Positions 19,516 through 30,621 of a stretch of 64,000 bases of DNA are shown here, one piece after another. Made by a program: the position numbers and the translations under genes. The stretch is taken from NCBI GenBank assembly GCA_963709075.1, contig CAVPUY010000011.1, positions 191,643 through 255,642 on the forward strand. The letters are read 5' to 3'. The notes under the pieces were generated by a model, which worked only from the letters and a program-made list of their open reading frames with translations, was not told where the DNA came from and did no database searches. This DNA is from Palsa-506 sp963709075. Its GTDB lineage: Bacteria > Actinomycetota > Actinomycetes > Streptosporangiales > Streptosporangiaceae. Within the stretch, counting starts at the first letter, position 1. Every line of letters begins with the position of its first letter.

Positions 19516-22070
19516 CCATCCAGGCGAATGCGGACACGCCGGGAGCGCTGGCCAGGCCGGCCGACGGCGTTACCGTCACCATTGACGGCTTCGAGATCAC
19601 CGTGCCGAAGGGCACCCTGGTGATCCGCGCCGCCGAGCTGCTCGGCATCCAGATCCCCCGGTTCTGCGACCACCCGCTGCTCGATCCGGTCGGCGCGTGC
19701 CGGCAGTGTCTCGTGCACATCGAGGGGCAGCCCAAGCCCCCGGCGTCCTGCACCACCGCCTGCACCGACGGCATGGTCGTCCGCACCCAGCTGACCTCGG
19801 AGGTCGCGGAGAAGGCGCAGCGCGGCGTGATGGAGATGCTGCTCGTCAACCACCCGCTGGACTGCCCGATGTGCGACAAGGGCGGCGAGTGCCCGCTGCA
19901 GAACCAGGCGATGTCCTCCGGCCGGGGCGAGACCAGGTTCACCGGCATCAAGCGCGACTTCGCCAAGCCGGTGCCGCTGTCCGCCCAGGTGCTGCTCGAC
20001 CGGGAACGCTGCGTGCAGTGCGCCCGCTGTACCAGGTTCGCCGACCAGGTAGCCGGGGATCCGCTGATCGAGCTGCTCGACCGGGGGCCAAGCGAGCAGG
20101 TCGGCATCGCCGACGGCGTGCCGTTCGACTCGTACTTTTCCGGCAACACGGTGCAGATCTGCCCGGTCGGCGCGCTGACCGGCGCTTCCTACCGGTTCCG
20201 GGCCAGGCCCTACGACCTGGTGTCGACGCCGAGCGTCTGCGAGCACTGCGCGGCCGGCTGCCGGCAGCGCACCGACCATCGCCGCGGCGCGGTCACCCGC
20301 CGGCTGGCCGGCAACGACCCGCTGGTGAACGAGGAATGGAACTGCGACAAGGGCCGCTGGGCATTCACCTATGCCACCCAGCCCGACCGCCTGGCCACCC
20401 CGCTGGTCCGCAACTCCGACGGGGTGCTCGAGGCGGCTTCCTGGCCGGCCGCGGTCGCTGCCGCGGCCAGCGGCCTGCAGGCCGCCCGCGGCCGGGCAGG
20501 CGTGCTGACCGGAGGGCGCCTCACCATGGAGGACGCCTACGCCTACGCGAAGTTCGCCAGGCTGGCGCTGGGCAGCAACGACATCGACCTGCGGGCCCGC
20601 CCGCATTCGGCCGAGGAGGCCCAGTTCCTGGCCGCCGAGGTGGCCGGCCGCGGGATCAGCGTGAGTTACGCCGACCTGGAGCGCGCCCCGGCCGTGCTGC
20701 TGGCCGGGTTCGAGCCGGAAGACGAGTCACCGATCGTGTTCCTGCGGCTCCGCAAGGCGGTACGCAGGCGCGGGCTCGCCATCTACTCGCTCGCCGCGCT
20801 GGCCAGTCCCGGCCTCGGCGGGCTGTCCGGCGTGCTGCTGCCGACCGTGCCGGGTGCCGAGGCCGAGGCGCTCACCGATCTGGCGGCTGACTTCGCCGCC
20901 GCCGGCTCCGGCGGCGGCCCTGACCCGGCCGGGCCGGACTCCGGCACGGCCGGCGCAGGCAGGGCCGGCGACGTTGCCGGGTCAGCCCGCGCTGCCGCTG
21001 CCGCCCTGCGCTTCGAGGGCGCGATCATCCTGGCCGGCGAGCGGCTGGCCGAGGTGCCCGGCGCGCTGTCCGCCGCGGCGCGACTGGCCGAGGTCACCGG
21101 CGCCAGGCTGGCCTGGGTACCGCGCCGGGCCGGTGAGCGCGGCGCGATCGAGGCCGGCGCGCTGCCCGGCCTGCTGCCCGGCGGCCGCCAGGTCACCGAC
21201 CCGGCCGCGCGCGCCGAGGTGGCCAGGGCCTGGGGGGTGGGCTCACTGCCCGCCGAGCCCGGGCGGGACACCGCGCAGATCCTCGCCGCCGCGGCGGCAG
21301 GCGAGATCGATGCCCTGGTCGTCGCCGGCGTCGACCCCGCTGACCTGCCCGACCCGGCCGCGGCGCTCGATGCCATGGCGGCCACCGGATTCATCGTCAG
21401 CCTGGAGCTGCGGGCCAGCGCGGTCACCGACCGGGCCGACGTCGTGCTGCCGGTAGCCGCGGTCGCCGAGAAGGCCGGGACCTTCCTGAACTGGGAGGGC
21501 AGGCCCGGCTCGTTCGGCCCGGCCCTCCAGGTCCCAGCCGTCCAGTCCGACCTGCAGGTACTCGGCGAGATCGCCGACGAGATGGACATCCATCTCGGGC
21601 TGCCGTCCGCCGCTGCGGCCCGCGCCGAGCTCGCGGCGCTCGCGCCGGCCGCAGCCGCGGCCGGCCCGCAGTCCGGCCAGGCGCAGCCCGGGCCTGCCGT
21701 GCCCCAGGCGGCGGTGAGCGGGCAGATCAGCCAGCTGGGCCGTAGCCACCCCGGCCCGGGCGCCGCGATACTCGCCAGCTGGCATCAGCTGCTTGACGCC
21801 GGCCGGCTCCAGGACGGCGAGCCCAACCTGGCCGGAACAGCGCGCGCCGCGGTCGCGGTCATGTCCGCGGTGACCGCGGCTGAGGCCGGCACGGCCGATG
21901 GCGATAAGGTCACCGTGGCCACTGTCCGCGGTGCGGTCACCGTTCCTGTTCGGACCGCGGACATGCCCGACCGGGTCGTCTGGCTGCCCGCCAACTCGGC
22001 CGGCTGCGCGGTGCGCAGCGAGCTCGGCGCGGGCCACGGCAGCCTGGTGACGGTGAGGAGGGCGGAATGA
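19512..22070 (+). CDS. nuoG: NADH-quinone oxidoreductase subunit G (75 kDa)
   Basis: An 852-residue iron-sulfur subunit. The N-terminal ferredoxin-like [2Fe-2S] domain has RFCDHPLLDPVGACRQC. Next come DCPMCDKGGECPLQNQ (N5-type) and CVQCARCTRF with CPVGAL (N4). CEHCAAGC followed by NEEWNCDKG shows that the extra [4Fe-4S] cluster N7 is retained. The C-terminal half is a molybdopterin-oxidoreductase-like fold, Ala/Gly-rich here. I start at ATG 19512, which overlaps the nuoF stop; the in-frame reading further upstream lies within nuoF. Confidence 0.95.
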
Positions 22071-23500
22071 CGGCCATGACGTCCGCGGCGCAGCCGCGCG
22101 CGATCGCCGCGGCCGATCCCACGCTGTCCAGCTTCGGCCACGACCCCTGGTGGCTGATCGCGCTCAAGGTGCTGGTCATCTTCGCGTTCCTGATGATCAC
22201 AACGCTGCTGACGATCTGGGCCGAGCGGCGGGTGATCGGCCGGATGCAGTCCCGCCCCGGGCCGAACCGGGCCGGGAAGTTCGGCCTGCTGCAGTCCCTG
22301 ATGGACGGCCTCAAGCTGCCGCTCAAGGAAGACATCGTCCCGCGCGGCGTGGACAAGCTGCTGTTCGTGATCGCGCCCGCCATCGCGCTGATCCCCGCCT
22401 TCATCAGCTTCGCGATCATCCCGTTCGGGCCGATCGTCTCGATCTTCCACCACCACACCCCGCTGCAGCTCGCCGACCTGCCGGTCGCCGTGCTGCTCGT
22501 GCTCGCGATGAGCTCGATGGCCGTGTACGGCATCGTGCTGGCCGGCTGGGCGTCCGCGTCGCCGTACTCGCTGCTCGGCGCCCTCCGCTCGTCGGCCCAG
22601 GTGATCAGCTACGAGATCGCGATGGGGCTGGCCTTCGTCCCGGTGTTCCTCTACGCGCACTCGCTGTCGACCACCGCCATCGTCCAGCAGCAGGCGAACG
22701 GCGCCCCGCTGCACGTTGGCGGGGTGATCCTGCACTACCCGTCCTGGTTCTCCGTGCTCCTGCTGCCGTCCTTCGTGCTCTACCTGATCACGATGGTCGG
22801 CGAGACCAACCGGCTGCCGTTCGACCTGCCCGAGGGCGAGGGCGAACTGGTCGGCGGCTTCCACACTGAGTACAGCTCGCTCAAGTTCGCGCTGTTTTAC
22901 CTGGCCGAGTACATCAACATGATCACGGTGTCCGGGCTGGCCGCGACGCTGTTCCTCGGCGGCTGGCGGGCACCGTGGCCGATTACCGTATGGTCCGGCG
23001 CCAACAGCGGCTGGTGGCCGCTGCTGTGGTTCCTCGGCAAGATCGTGCTGCTGCTCTTCTTCTTCATCTGGCTCCGCGGCTCGCTGCCCAGGATCCGCTA
23101 CGACCAGCTGATGAAGCTGGGCTGGAAGGTGCTGATCCCCAGCGCGCTGGCCTGGACGCTGATCGTGGCGACCATGCGGGTGTGGCGCCAGCACGGCGGC
23201 AGCATCGCGGTCTACCTGGTGGCCGGCGCGATCGTGGTGGCGCTGATAGCGCTCCTGCTGGCCGGGGAGGTCGCCGCGGCGCGGGCGGAGCGGGCCAGCG
23301 CGGCCGAGGACGCGGCCGACGCGGCGGCCGCCCGGCCAGACGGCGGGACCGGTGCCTTCCCGGTGCCGCCGATGGACCTGCCGCACTACCGCGGCGTCGG
23401 CGTGACGGTAGGCACGTCAGCCGAGCCTGCCGCCGTCGCCCCCGGCAGCGCCGGCCCGGCCACCGTGGCCGACACAGCGAAGGAGGTCACCGGTGCTTGA
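22067..23500 (+). CDS. nuoH: NADH-quinone oxidoreductase subunit H
   Basis: A 477-residue membrane subunit linking the peripheral arm to the proton pumps. It has the quinone-site loop WAERRVIGRMQSRPGPNRAG and the conserved acidic loop GETNRLPFDLPEGEGELVGGF, with eight or more hydrophobic helices. About 90 residues beyond the core form a hydrophilic Ala/Pro-rich tail, common in actinobacteria. ATG 22067 overlaps the nuoG stop. Confidence 0.96.
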   Translation: MTAMTSAAQPRAIAAADPTLSSFGHDPWWLIALKVLVIFAFLMITTLLTIWAERRVIGRMQSRPGPNRAGKFGLLQSLMDGLKLPLKEDIVPRGVDKLLFVIAPAIALIPAFISFAIIPFGPIVSIFHHHTPLQLADLPVAVLLVLAMSSMAVYGIVLAGWASASPYSLLGALRSSAQVISYEIAMGLAFVPVFLYAHSLSTTAIVQQQANGAPLHVGGVILHYPSWFSVLLLPSFVLYLITMVGETNRLPFDLPEGEGELVGGFHTEYSSLKFALFYLAEYINMITVSGLAATLFLGGWRAPWPITVWSGANSGWWPLLWFLGKIVLLLFFFIWLRGSLPRIRYDQLMKLGWKVLIPSALAWTLIVATMRVWRQHGGSIAVYLVAGAIVVALIALLLAGEVAAARAERASAAEDAADAAAARPDGGTGAFPVPPMDLPHYRGVGVTVGTSAEPAAVAPGSAGPATVADTAKEVTGA

Positions 23501-24050
23501 CTTCCTCAACCCGATCAAGGGCTTCGGCGTCACCTTCCGGCAGATGTTCCAGAAGGTCGACACCGTTTACTATCCCGAGGAGAAAAAGCCCACCGCGCCC
23601 AGGTTCCACGGGCGGCATCAGCTCAACCGCTGGCCGGACGGCCTGGAGAAGTGCATCGGCTGCGAGCTCTGTGCCTGGGCCTGCCCCGCCGACGCCATCT
23701 TCGTCGAAGGCGCCGACAACACCGAGGACGGCCGGTACTCCCCGGGGGAACGGTACGGCCGGGTCTACCAGATCAACTACCTGCGCTGCATACTCTGCGG
23801 CCTGTGCGTCGAGGCGTGCCCGACCCGGGCGCTGACCATGACGAACGAATACGAGCTCGCGGATGACAGCAGGGAGAGCCTGATCTGGACCAAGGAGCAG
23901 CTTGTCGTGCCGCTGCTGCCGGGGATGGAGGCCCCGCCGCACCCGATGCGGCTCGGCGACACCGAGGTGGACTACTACAAGCTCGGCGGCTCCGGGGCGG
24001 CCGGAGCCGACCAGCCTGCTGACGAGGACGCCGGCGGAGCGGACCAGTGA
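23493..24050 (+). CDS. nuoI: NADH-quinone oxidoreductase subunit I
   Basis: A 185-residue ferredoxin-type subunit with clusters N6a and N6b. The two CxxCxxCxxxCP motifs are CIGCELCAWACPADAI and CILCGLCVEACPTRAL. Start GTG 23493 sits six bases after a full AAGGAGG ribosome-binding site at 23480-23486. It overlaps the end of nuoH by 8 bases. Confidence 0.96.
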   Translation: MLDFLNPIKGFGVTFRQMFQKVDTVYYPEEKKPTAPRFHGRHQLNRWPDGLEKCIGCELCAWACPADAIFVEGADNTEDGRYSPGERYGRVYQINYLRCILCGLCVEACPTRALTMTNEYELADDSRESLIWTKEQLVVPLLPGMEAPPHPMRLGDTEVDYYKLGGSGAAGADQPADEDAGGADQ

Positions 24051-24929
24051 ATCACCCCGTGCTGCTCGCCGCCGGAGCCGCGGCAACCACCCAGGAATTC
24101 ACGTTCTGGGTGCTCGCGATCGTCTCCGTCGCCGCTGCCCTCGGCCTCGTCCTGGCCAGGAAGGCCGTGCACTGCGCGGTGCTGCTCGCGGTCGTGATGC
24201 TTTCGCTGGCCATCTTGTACGCGATGCAGGGAGCGCCGTTCCTCGCCTTCGTCCAGGTGATCGTCTACACCGGCGCGGTGCTGATGATCTTCCTGTTCGT
24301 GCTGATGATCGTCGGCGTGACCTCGGCGGACTCGGTCACGGAGACCATCAAGGGCCAGCGGCTGGCGGCCGGCATCGCCGGGATCGGGCTGCTGGTGCTG
24401 CTGAGCCTCATCGTCGGGCAGGCGGTCATCGGCCCGGCCGCGGCGACCGGCTCGAATTTCGGTTCGACGAACATCAGCGGCATCGCTGCCCTCATCTTCA
24501 CCAAGTACGTTTTCCCGTTCGAGGTGACGAGCGCCCTGCTGATCACCGCGGCGCTCGGCGCGATGGTGCTCGCGCACCGGGAGCGGACCAGCCCGAAGCC
24601 GACCCAGCGGGACCTGTCCGTCCGCCGCACGTCCGGCGGCCGCCCGGCCCCGCTGCCCGGGCCAGGCACCTACGCGCGGCACAACGCCGTCGACATGCCG
24701 GCCCTGCTGCCCGACGGCAGCCACGCCCAGCTGTCGGTCGCCGCGACCGTGACCGGCAGCACCGGGCCGGCCTCCGTGACCGGCAGCGCCGAGCCTGCCG
24801 CCGTGCTGGCCGGCCGCGCCGAACCGGGCCAGGCCGGGCCGGACGCGGCGGCCGGGCCGGGACGCGGGCGAGGCACCGCCGCCCGGCGGCAAGCCAGCGG
24901 ACGCCAGCGACGAGGAGGAGCGGTGGTAA
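24047..24929 (+). CDS. nuoJ: NADH-quinone oxidoreductase subunit J, frameshift near 3' end
   Basis: Membrane subunit with five helices, including the conserved YAMQGAPFLAFVQVIVYTGAVL that carries the pi-bulge helix. ATG 24047 overlaps the nuoI stop. As written, the frame runs straight into nuoK and gives a 392-residue fused ORF. In the neighbouring frame the C-terminus reads DAGEAPPPGGKPADASDEEERW and stops with TAA at 24927-24929, overlapping the nuoK GTG as expected for this operon. A single-base break in the Gly/Pro-rich tail (about 24780-24860) best explains the apparent fusion. Confidence 0.88.
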
Positions 24930-25225
24930 GCCCCGCGCACTACGTGGCGCTGGCGGTGATCCTGTTCGTGATCGGCGCGGTGGGCGTGCTGGTCCGGCGG
25001 AACGCCATCGTCATCTTCATGTGCGTCGAGCTGATGCTGAACGCGGTGAACCTCGCGTTCGTCGCCTTCGCCCGGATGCACGGGAACCTGGACGGCCAGG
25101 TCATCGCCTTCTTCGTCATGGTGGTCGCCGCCGCCGAGGTAGTCGTCGGGCTGGCGATCCTGACGTCGATCTTCCGTACTCGCAGGTCAGCGTCCGTTGA
25201 CGACGCGAACCTGCTGAAATATTGA
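24923..25225 (+). CDS. nuoK: NADH-quinone oxidoreductase subunit K
   Basis: A 100-residue three-helix proton-pumping subunit of normal family length. The second helix has the essential buried Glu in IFMCVELMLNAVNLAFV, and another Glu is in VVAAAEVVVGLAI. Start GTG 24923 follows GAGGAGG at 24912-24918. It is in frame with nuoJ as sequenced, but its own start signal argues for a separate protein. Confidence 0.93.
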   Translation: MVSPAHYVALAVILFVIGAVGVLVRRNAIVIFMCVELMLNAVNLAFVAFARMHGNLDGQVIAFFVMVVAAAEVVVGLAILTSIFRTRRSASVDDANLLKY

Positions 25226-25314
25226 CCCGAGGGCTCCGGGCCGTCGGGGCCGTGGGGCTGTCCTCCCGGAGGGCGCTGCGTCCCGCCGGGCCAGCGTTGC
25301 AGAGGGGCTAGCCA

Positions 25315-27265
25315 GTGACAGGCTCAGTTGCGGGCGGGCACGCGCCGCCGGCGGCGGTGTTCACGACCCTGCCTGCGGTCGGCGTCCAGCACGCCGCGTG
25401 GCTGCTGCTGGCGTTCCCGCTGGCAGGTGCCGCGATCCTGCTGCTCGGCGGCAAGCGCACGAACGCCTGGGGGCACCTGCTCGGCGTCGCCATGCCGGTC
25501 GCCGCCTTCGGCTACGGCATGTTCGCTTTCATCGCCATGCTCGGCTACCCGGCGGCCAGCGCAGCCGCGACATGACCCTGTTCACCTGGATCGACGTCGG
25601 CCGGTTCCACGTGACCATCGGCCTGCTGCTGGATCCGCTGTCGATCTGCTTCGTGCTGCTGATCACCGGCGTCGGCTCGCTGATCCATATCTTCGCGGTC
25701 GGCTACATGGCCGGGGATCCTGAGCGGCGCCGGTTCTTCGGCTACATGAACCTGTTCCTCGCCGCGATGCTGCTGCTGGTGCTGGCCGACAACTACCTCG
25801 GCCTTTACGCGGGCTGGGAGGGCGTCGGCCTCGCCTCATACCTGCTCATCGGGTTCTGGCAGTACAAGCGCACCGCCGCGACGGCAGCCAAGAAGGCCTT
25901 CATCGCGAACCGGGTCGGCGACGCCGGGCTGTCCCTGGCGATCATGCTGATGTTCGCGACGTTCGGCACGGTGTCCTTCGCCGGCGTCTTCGACGCGGCG
26001 GGCAGCGCTGGCCAGGGCACGCTGACGGCGCTCGGGCTGCTGCTGCTGCTCGGGGCCTGCGGCAAGTCCGCGCAGCTTCCGCTCCAGTCCTGGCTGCTCG
26101 ACGCGATGGAGGGCCCGACCCCGGTGTCGGCCCTGATCCACGCCGCGACCATGGTCACCGCGGGCGTCTACCTGATCGTCCGGTCCAGCCCGATCTTCAA
26201 CCTGTCCCAGGACGCCCGGCTGGCAGTCACCGTCGTCGGCGCAGCCACGCTGCTTTTCGGCGCGATCATCGGCTGCGCCAAGGACGACATCAAGAAGGCG
26301 CTGGCCGGATCCACCATGAGCCAGATCGGCTACATGATGCTCGCGGCCGGCCTCGGGCTGGCCGGCTACGCGTTCGCGATCGCCCAGCTACTGGCGCACG
26401 GCTTCTTCAAGGCCGGCCTCTTCCTCGGCGCCGGCTCGGTCAAGCACGAGATGAACGACGAGGTGGACATGCGCCGCTTCGGCGGCCTGCGCAAGATCAT
26501 GCCGATCACCGCCGTGACGTTCTTCTTCGGCTACCTCGCGATCATCGGCATCCCGCCGTTCTCCGGCTTCTTCACCAAGGACAGCATCATCGACGCGGCC
26601 TTCGGCAAGGGCGGCACCTCCGGGTTCATCCTGGGCTGCGCCGCGGTGCTCGGCGCCGGCATCACCGCCTTCTACATGTCGCGGGTGATGTTCATGACCT
26701 TCGTCGGCGAGCGCCGGTGGGAACCGGACGCCCATCCGCACGAGGCGCCGGCCGGTGATGACGGCCCCGATGGTCGTGCTTGCGGTCGGCTCGATCGGGG
26801 CCGGGCGCATTCCTGATCGTGAACGACCGGCTGGCTTATTTCCTCGCGCCCGTCCCCGGCATCGGGAAGCCAGCCGCCTTCCACGGTCTGGTCAGCGTGC
26901 CCGGGCTCGTCCACGCTCGCGCTGGTGCTGATCGGGATCGCGATCGCGTGGGCCAGGTACGGGCGGCAGGAGATCCCGGTCACCGCGCCGGCCGGCGGCT
27001 GGTCACCGTCGCGGCGCGCAAGGACCTGTACGGCGACGCGATCAACGAGTCCGCACTGATGCGGCCGGGGCAGTGGCTGACCAGGCTGTCGGTGTACTTC
27101 GACAACCGCGGCGTGGACGGGCTCGTCAATACGCTGGCCGCCACGATGGGCGGCACCTCGGGCAGGCTGCGCAGGCTGCAGACCGGATTCGTGCGCTCCT
27201 ATGCGCTGTCGATGTTCGTCGGCGCGGTGCTGCTCCTCGGCGCGCTCCTGCTGGTGAAGATCTAG
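25315..27265 (+). CDS. nuoL: NADH-quinone oxidoreductase subunit L, multiple frameshifts
   Basis: Antiporter-like proton-pumping subunit. GTG 25315 starts HAAWLLLAFPLAGAAILLLGG. Breaks occur near 25565, 26755, 26800, 26905 and 27005, each shifting by one base. The long middle frame holds the conserved DPLSICFVLLITGVGSLIH, NYLGLYAGWEGVGLASY and LIHAATMVTAGVYLIVRS with the pump Lys/Glu residues. After the breaks the C-terminus resumes as AARKDLYGDAINESAL and ends GALLLVKI at 27265. With the breaks repaired the protein has the normal 600-plus residues. Five breaks between intact neighbours suggest poor consensus here rather than a dead gene. Confidence 0.85.
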
Positions 27266-27287
27266 ACCTGGTGAGGCTACGGATCCC

Positions 27288-28894
27288 ATGAGCTCATTTC
27301 CCTGGCTGACCGTCGCCGGCGCGATTCCGCTGGCCGGCGCGGTGGTGGTGGCCGCCGTACCGGGCACGACCACGGCCGGCGCGGCCGCCCGGAGCGCGCG
27401 CGACAATCTCGTCAAGCGGCTGGCGCTGGCGTTCTCGCTGGCCGCCCTCGGGGTCATGATCGCGATGGCGCTGCGGTTCTCGCCGAACGGCCCCGACTTC
27501 CAGTTCAACCAGAGCGTCCGGTGGATACCGCAGTTCGGCGTGCGCTACGCGGTCGGCGTGGACGGCATCGCGCTTGTCCTCATCCTGATGACCGTGGTGC
27601 TGATGCCGGTCGTGATCCTGGCGTCGTGGAACGACGCCGAGGGCGTCGGCCAGCCCGGCCGGCGAGCAGCCGCCGCGGCGCAGCGTGAAGACCTACTTCG
27701 CGCTGCTGCTCGTGCTCGAGACCATGATGATCGGCGTCTTCGCGGCCACCGACGTCTTCCTGTTCTATGTCTTCTTCGAGGCCATGCTGGTCCCGATGTA
27801 CTTCATGATCGGCAGCTACGGCGTCGGCCAGCGGCAGTACGCGGCGGTCAAGTTCCTGCTCTACAGCCTGCTCGGCGGGCTGCTGATGCTGGTCGCGGTG
27901 ATCGCGCTGTACGTCTACTCGACCCGCGGCGGGCATCCCGGCACGTTCGCTTTCAGCGCGCTCACCCACCTCGCGCCTCAGCCCGGTAACGCAGCGCTGG
28001 CTGTTCCTCGGCTTCTTCGTCGCCTTCGCGATCAAGGCGCCGCTCTGGCCGTTCCACACCTGGCTGCCGGACGCCGCCACCGCCGCGCAGCCGGGCGCGG
28101 CCGTGCTGCTCGTCGGCGTGCTCGACAAGGTCGGCACGTTCGGCATGATCCGGTACTGCCTGGAGCTCTTCCCCTCGGCGTCGCACTACTTCACGCCGCT
28201 GGTCATCGCGCTCGCGGTGATCGGGGTGCTGTACGGCGCGATCGTGGCGATCGGCCAGGCGGACCTGAAGCGGCTGATCGCCTACACCTCGGTGTCCCAC
28301 TTCGGCCTGATCGCGCTCGGCATCTTCGCGATGACCAGCCAGGGCCAGACCGGCGCGACGCTCTACATGGTGAATCACGGGTTCGCCACCGGCGCGCTGT
28401 TCCTGATCGCCGGATTCATGATCGCGCGGCGGCGCTCGTCGCTGATCGCCGACTACGGCGGCGTGCAGAAGGTGGCGCCGGTGCTGGCCGGGCTGTTCCT
28501 GATCGCCGGCCTGGCCGGGCTGGCGCTGCCCGGGCTTTCCACGTTCGTCAGCGAGTTCCTCGTCCTGGTGGGCACGTTCACCCGGTACGAGGCGGCAGCC
28601 ATCCTGGCCACCGTGGGGATCATCCTCGCTGCGGTCTACATCCTGTGGATGTACCAGCGCACGATGACCGGGCCGGCCGGCGACAACGTGGCCGGCATGC
28701 CGGATCTGCGGCCGCGCGAACTGTGGGCGGTCGGCCCGCTGATCGCGCTGGTCATCGTGCTCGGCGTGTACCCCAAGCCGGTCATCGACGTGATCAACCC
28801 GGCGGTGCACCACACCCTCGTCCAGGTTCATTCCACCGATCCGGTTCCGCCGCACCCAGCCACCGCGGTCCAGCAGAAGGGAGGCGCCCGGTGA
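27288..28894 (+). CDS. nuoM: NADH-quinone oxidoreductase subunit M, two frameshifts
   Basis: Second antiporter-like subunit. ATG 27288 begins SSFPWLTVAGAIPLAGAV. The frame breaks near 27655; it then reads MKTYFALLLVLETMMIGVFAATDVFLFYV with the conserved Glu of helix 5. It breaks again near 27985, returning as RWLFLGFFVAFAIKAPLWPFHTWLPDA with the pump Lys. The C-terminus ends ATAVQQKGGAR at 28894, overlapping the nuoN GTG. The joined length is about 535 residues, normal for NuoM. Confidence 0.87.
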
Positions 28895-30478
28895 CCGGGA
28901 TCCTCGCCGCGGCCGCCCCGCCGATCGGCGCGCCGCATCTCGAGTACTTCCAGCTGTCGCCGATGCTGCTGGTCTTCGGCGTGGCCGTGGCCGGGGTGCT
29001 GGTCGAGGCGTTCGCGCCGAGGCCGCTGCGGCGCGGCATCCACCTGGTGCTGACGCTCGGCGGACTGGCCGCCGCGTTCGTGCTGACCATCGTGGTGGCC
29101 TCGTCGAAGTCAGTGTTCGGCAACGGCGCCGCGGGTCACGTCGCCGCGGTCGGCGCGGTCGGCATCGACCTGCCGACGCTGTTCATCCAGGGCACGATCC
29201 TCGTGCTCGCGTTCATCAGCGTGCTGCTGATCGCCGAGTCCTCGCACGACGTGAGCCCGTTCGCCGCGCAGGCAGCGGCGGTCCCCGGCAGCGCCGAGGA
29301 ACGGGAGGGGCTGCTGGCCGGCATCACCCACACGGAGGTCTACCCGCTGACGCTGTTCGCGATCGGCGGCATGCTGCTGTTCCCGGCATCCAACGACCTG
29401 CTCACCATGTTCGTCGCGCTTGAAGTGCTCTCGCTGCCGCTCTACCTGCTGTGCGGCATCGCCCGCCGCCGTCGCCTGCTCTCCCAGGAGGCGGCGATGA
29501 AGTACTTCCTGCTCGGCGCGTACTCGTCGGCCTTCTTCCTGTTCGGCATCGCGATGCTGTACGGCTTCGCCGGCTCGGTCCGGCTGTCCGCCATCGCGGC
29601 GGCCGCCTCGTCCGACACGAGCAGCGCGACCCTGCTGTACGCGGGCATGGCGCTGCTCGGCCTCGGCCTGCTCTTCAAGATCGGCGCGGTGCCGTTCCAG
29701 GCCTGGAAGCCGGACGTGTACCAGGGCGCTCCCACCCCGGTGACCGCGCTGATGGCGTCCTGCACCCTGGTCGCCGCGTTCGGCGCGCTGTTCCGGATCT
29801 TCTATGTCGCGTTCGGCCAGCTGTCCTGGAACTGGCGGCCGGTGATGTGGGGCATGGCGATCCTCACCATGGCCGTCGGCTCGATCGTCGCGGTGACCCA
29901 GACCGACGTGAAGCGGCTGCTCGCTTACTCCTCGATCGCGCAGGCCGGGTACGTGCTCACCGGGCTGGTCGCGGTGAGCCAGGCCGGGCTGTCCGGCAGC
30001 CTGTTCTACCTGGCCGCCTACGGCGTAGCTGTGATCGGCGCCTTCGCCGTGGTGACGCTGGTCCGGGACCAGACCGGCGAGGCGGCGCACCTGTCCAGCT
30101 GGGCCGGCCTCGGCCGCCGCTCGCCGCTGGTTGCCGGGGCGTTCGCCTTCTTCCTGATCGCCTTCGCCGGCATTCCGCTGACTAGTGGCTTTACCGGGAA
30201 GTTCGCGGTGTTCCAGGCGGCGATCGCCGGCGGTGCGATGCCGCTGGTGATCGTTGGCGTGCTCAGCAGCGCGATCCTGGCGTTCCCCTACGTCCGCGTC
30301 ATCGTGCTGATGTTCTTCAGCGACCCGGCGCCGGACGGCCCGGCGGTGGTCAGGCCCAGCTTGTTCACCAGCGCCGCGGTAGGCCTCGGCGTGCTGGCGA
30401 CCCTGGCGCTCGGGGTCGTTCCCGCAGCCGCTGCTGAGCCTGGCCAATCATGCCGCCAGCCACCTCTTCGTCCGCTAA
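28891..30478 (+). CDS. nuoN: NADH-quinone oxidoreductase subunit N, frameshift near 3' end
   Basis: Third antiporter-like subunit and last gene of the operon. GTG 28891 overlaps the nuoM stop. Typical motifs are EVLSLPLYLLCGIARR, FKIGAVPFQAWKPDVYQGAPTPV and LLAYSSIAQAGYVLTG. Near 30422 the frame must shift by one base to give PQPLLSLANHAASHLFVR and TAA at 30476-30478, the expected C-terminus. Without this repair the ORF runs on through the gap into the polyprenyl synthase. Confidence 0.9.
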
Positions 30479-30621
30479 GCACTGCTGATGGTGTCCGGCG
30501 GGCGGAACGCGGGAATGTCCCTGGTTACCTTGCCGTGGAAGTATCTTGGGCGCGGCTTGGTAATTGCCGCGCCGACGGGGCCGTCCGCGGGCGGCACTGG
30601 CGGACCGATGAGGGAGCCCGA

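Noticed and set aside
21785..23386. 533-residue minus-strand ORF across nuoG and nuoH
   Set aside because: Antisense shadow with skewed Arg/Gly/His composition; nuoG and nuoH are certain.
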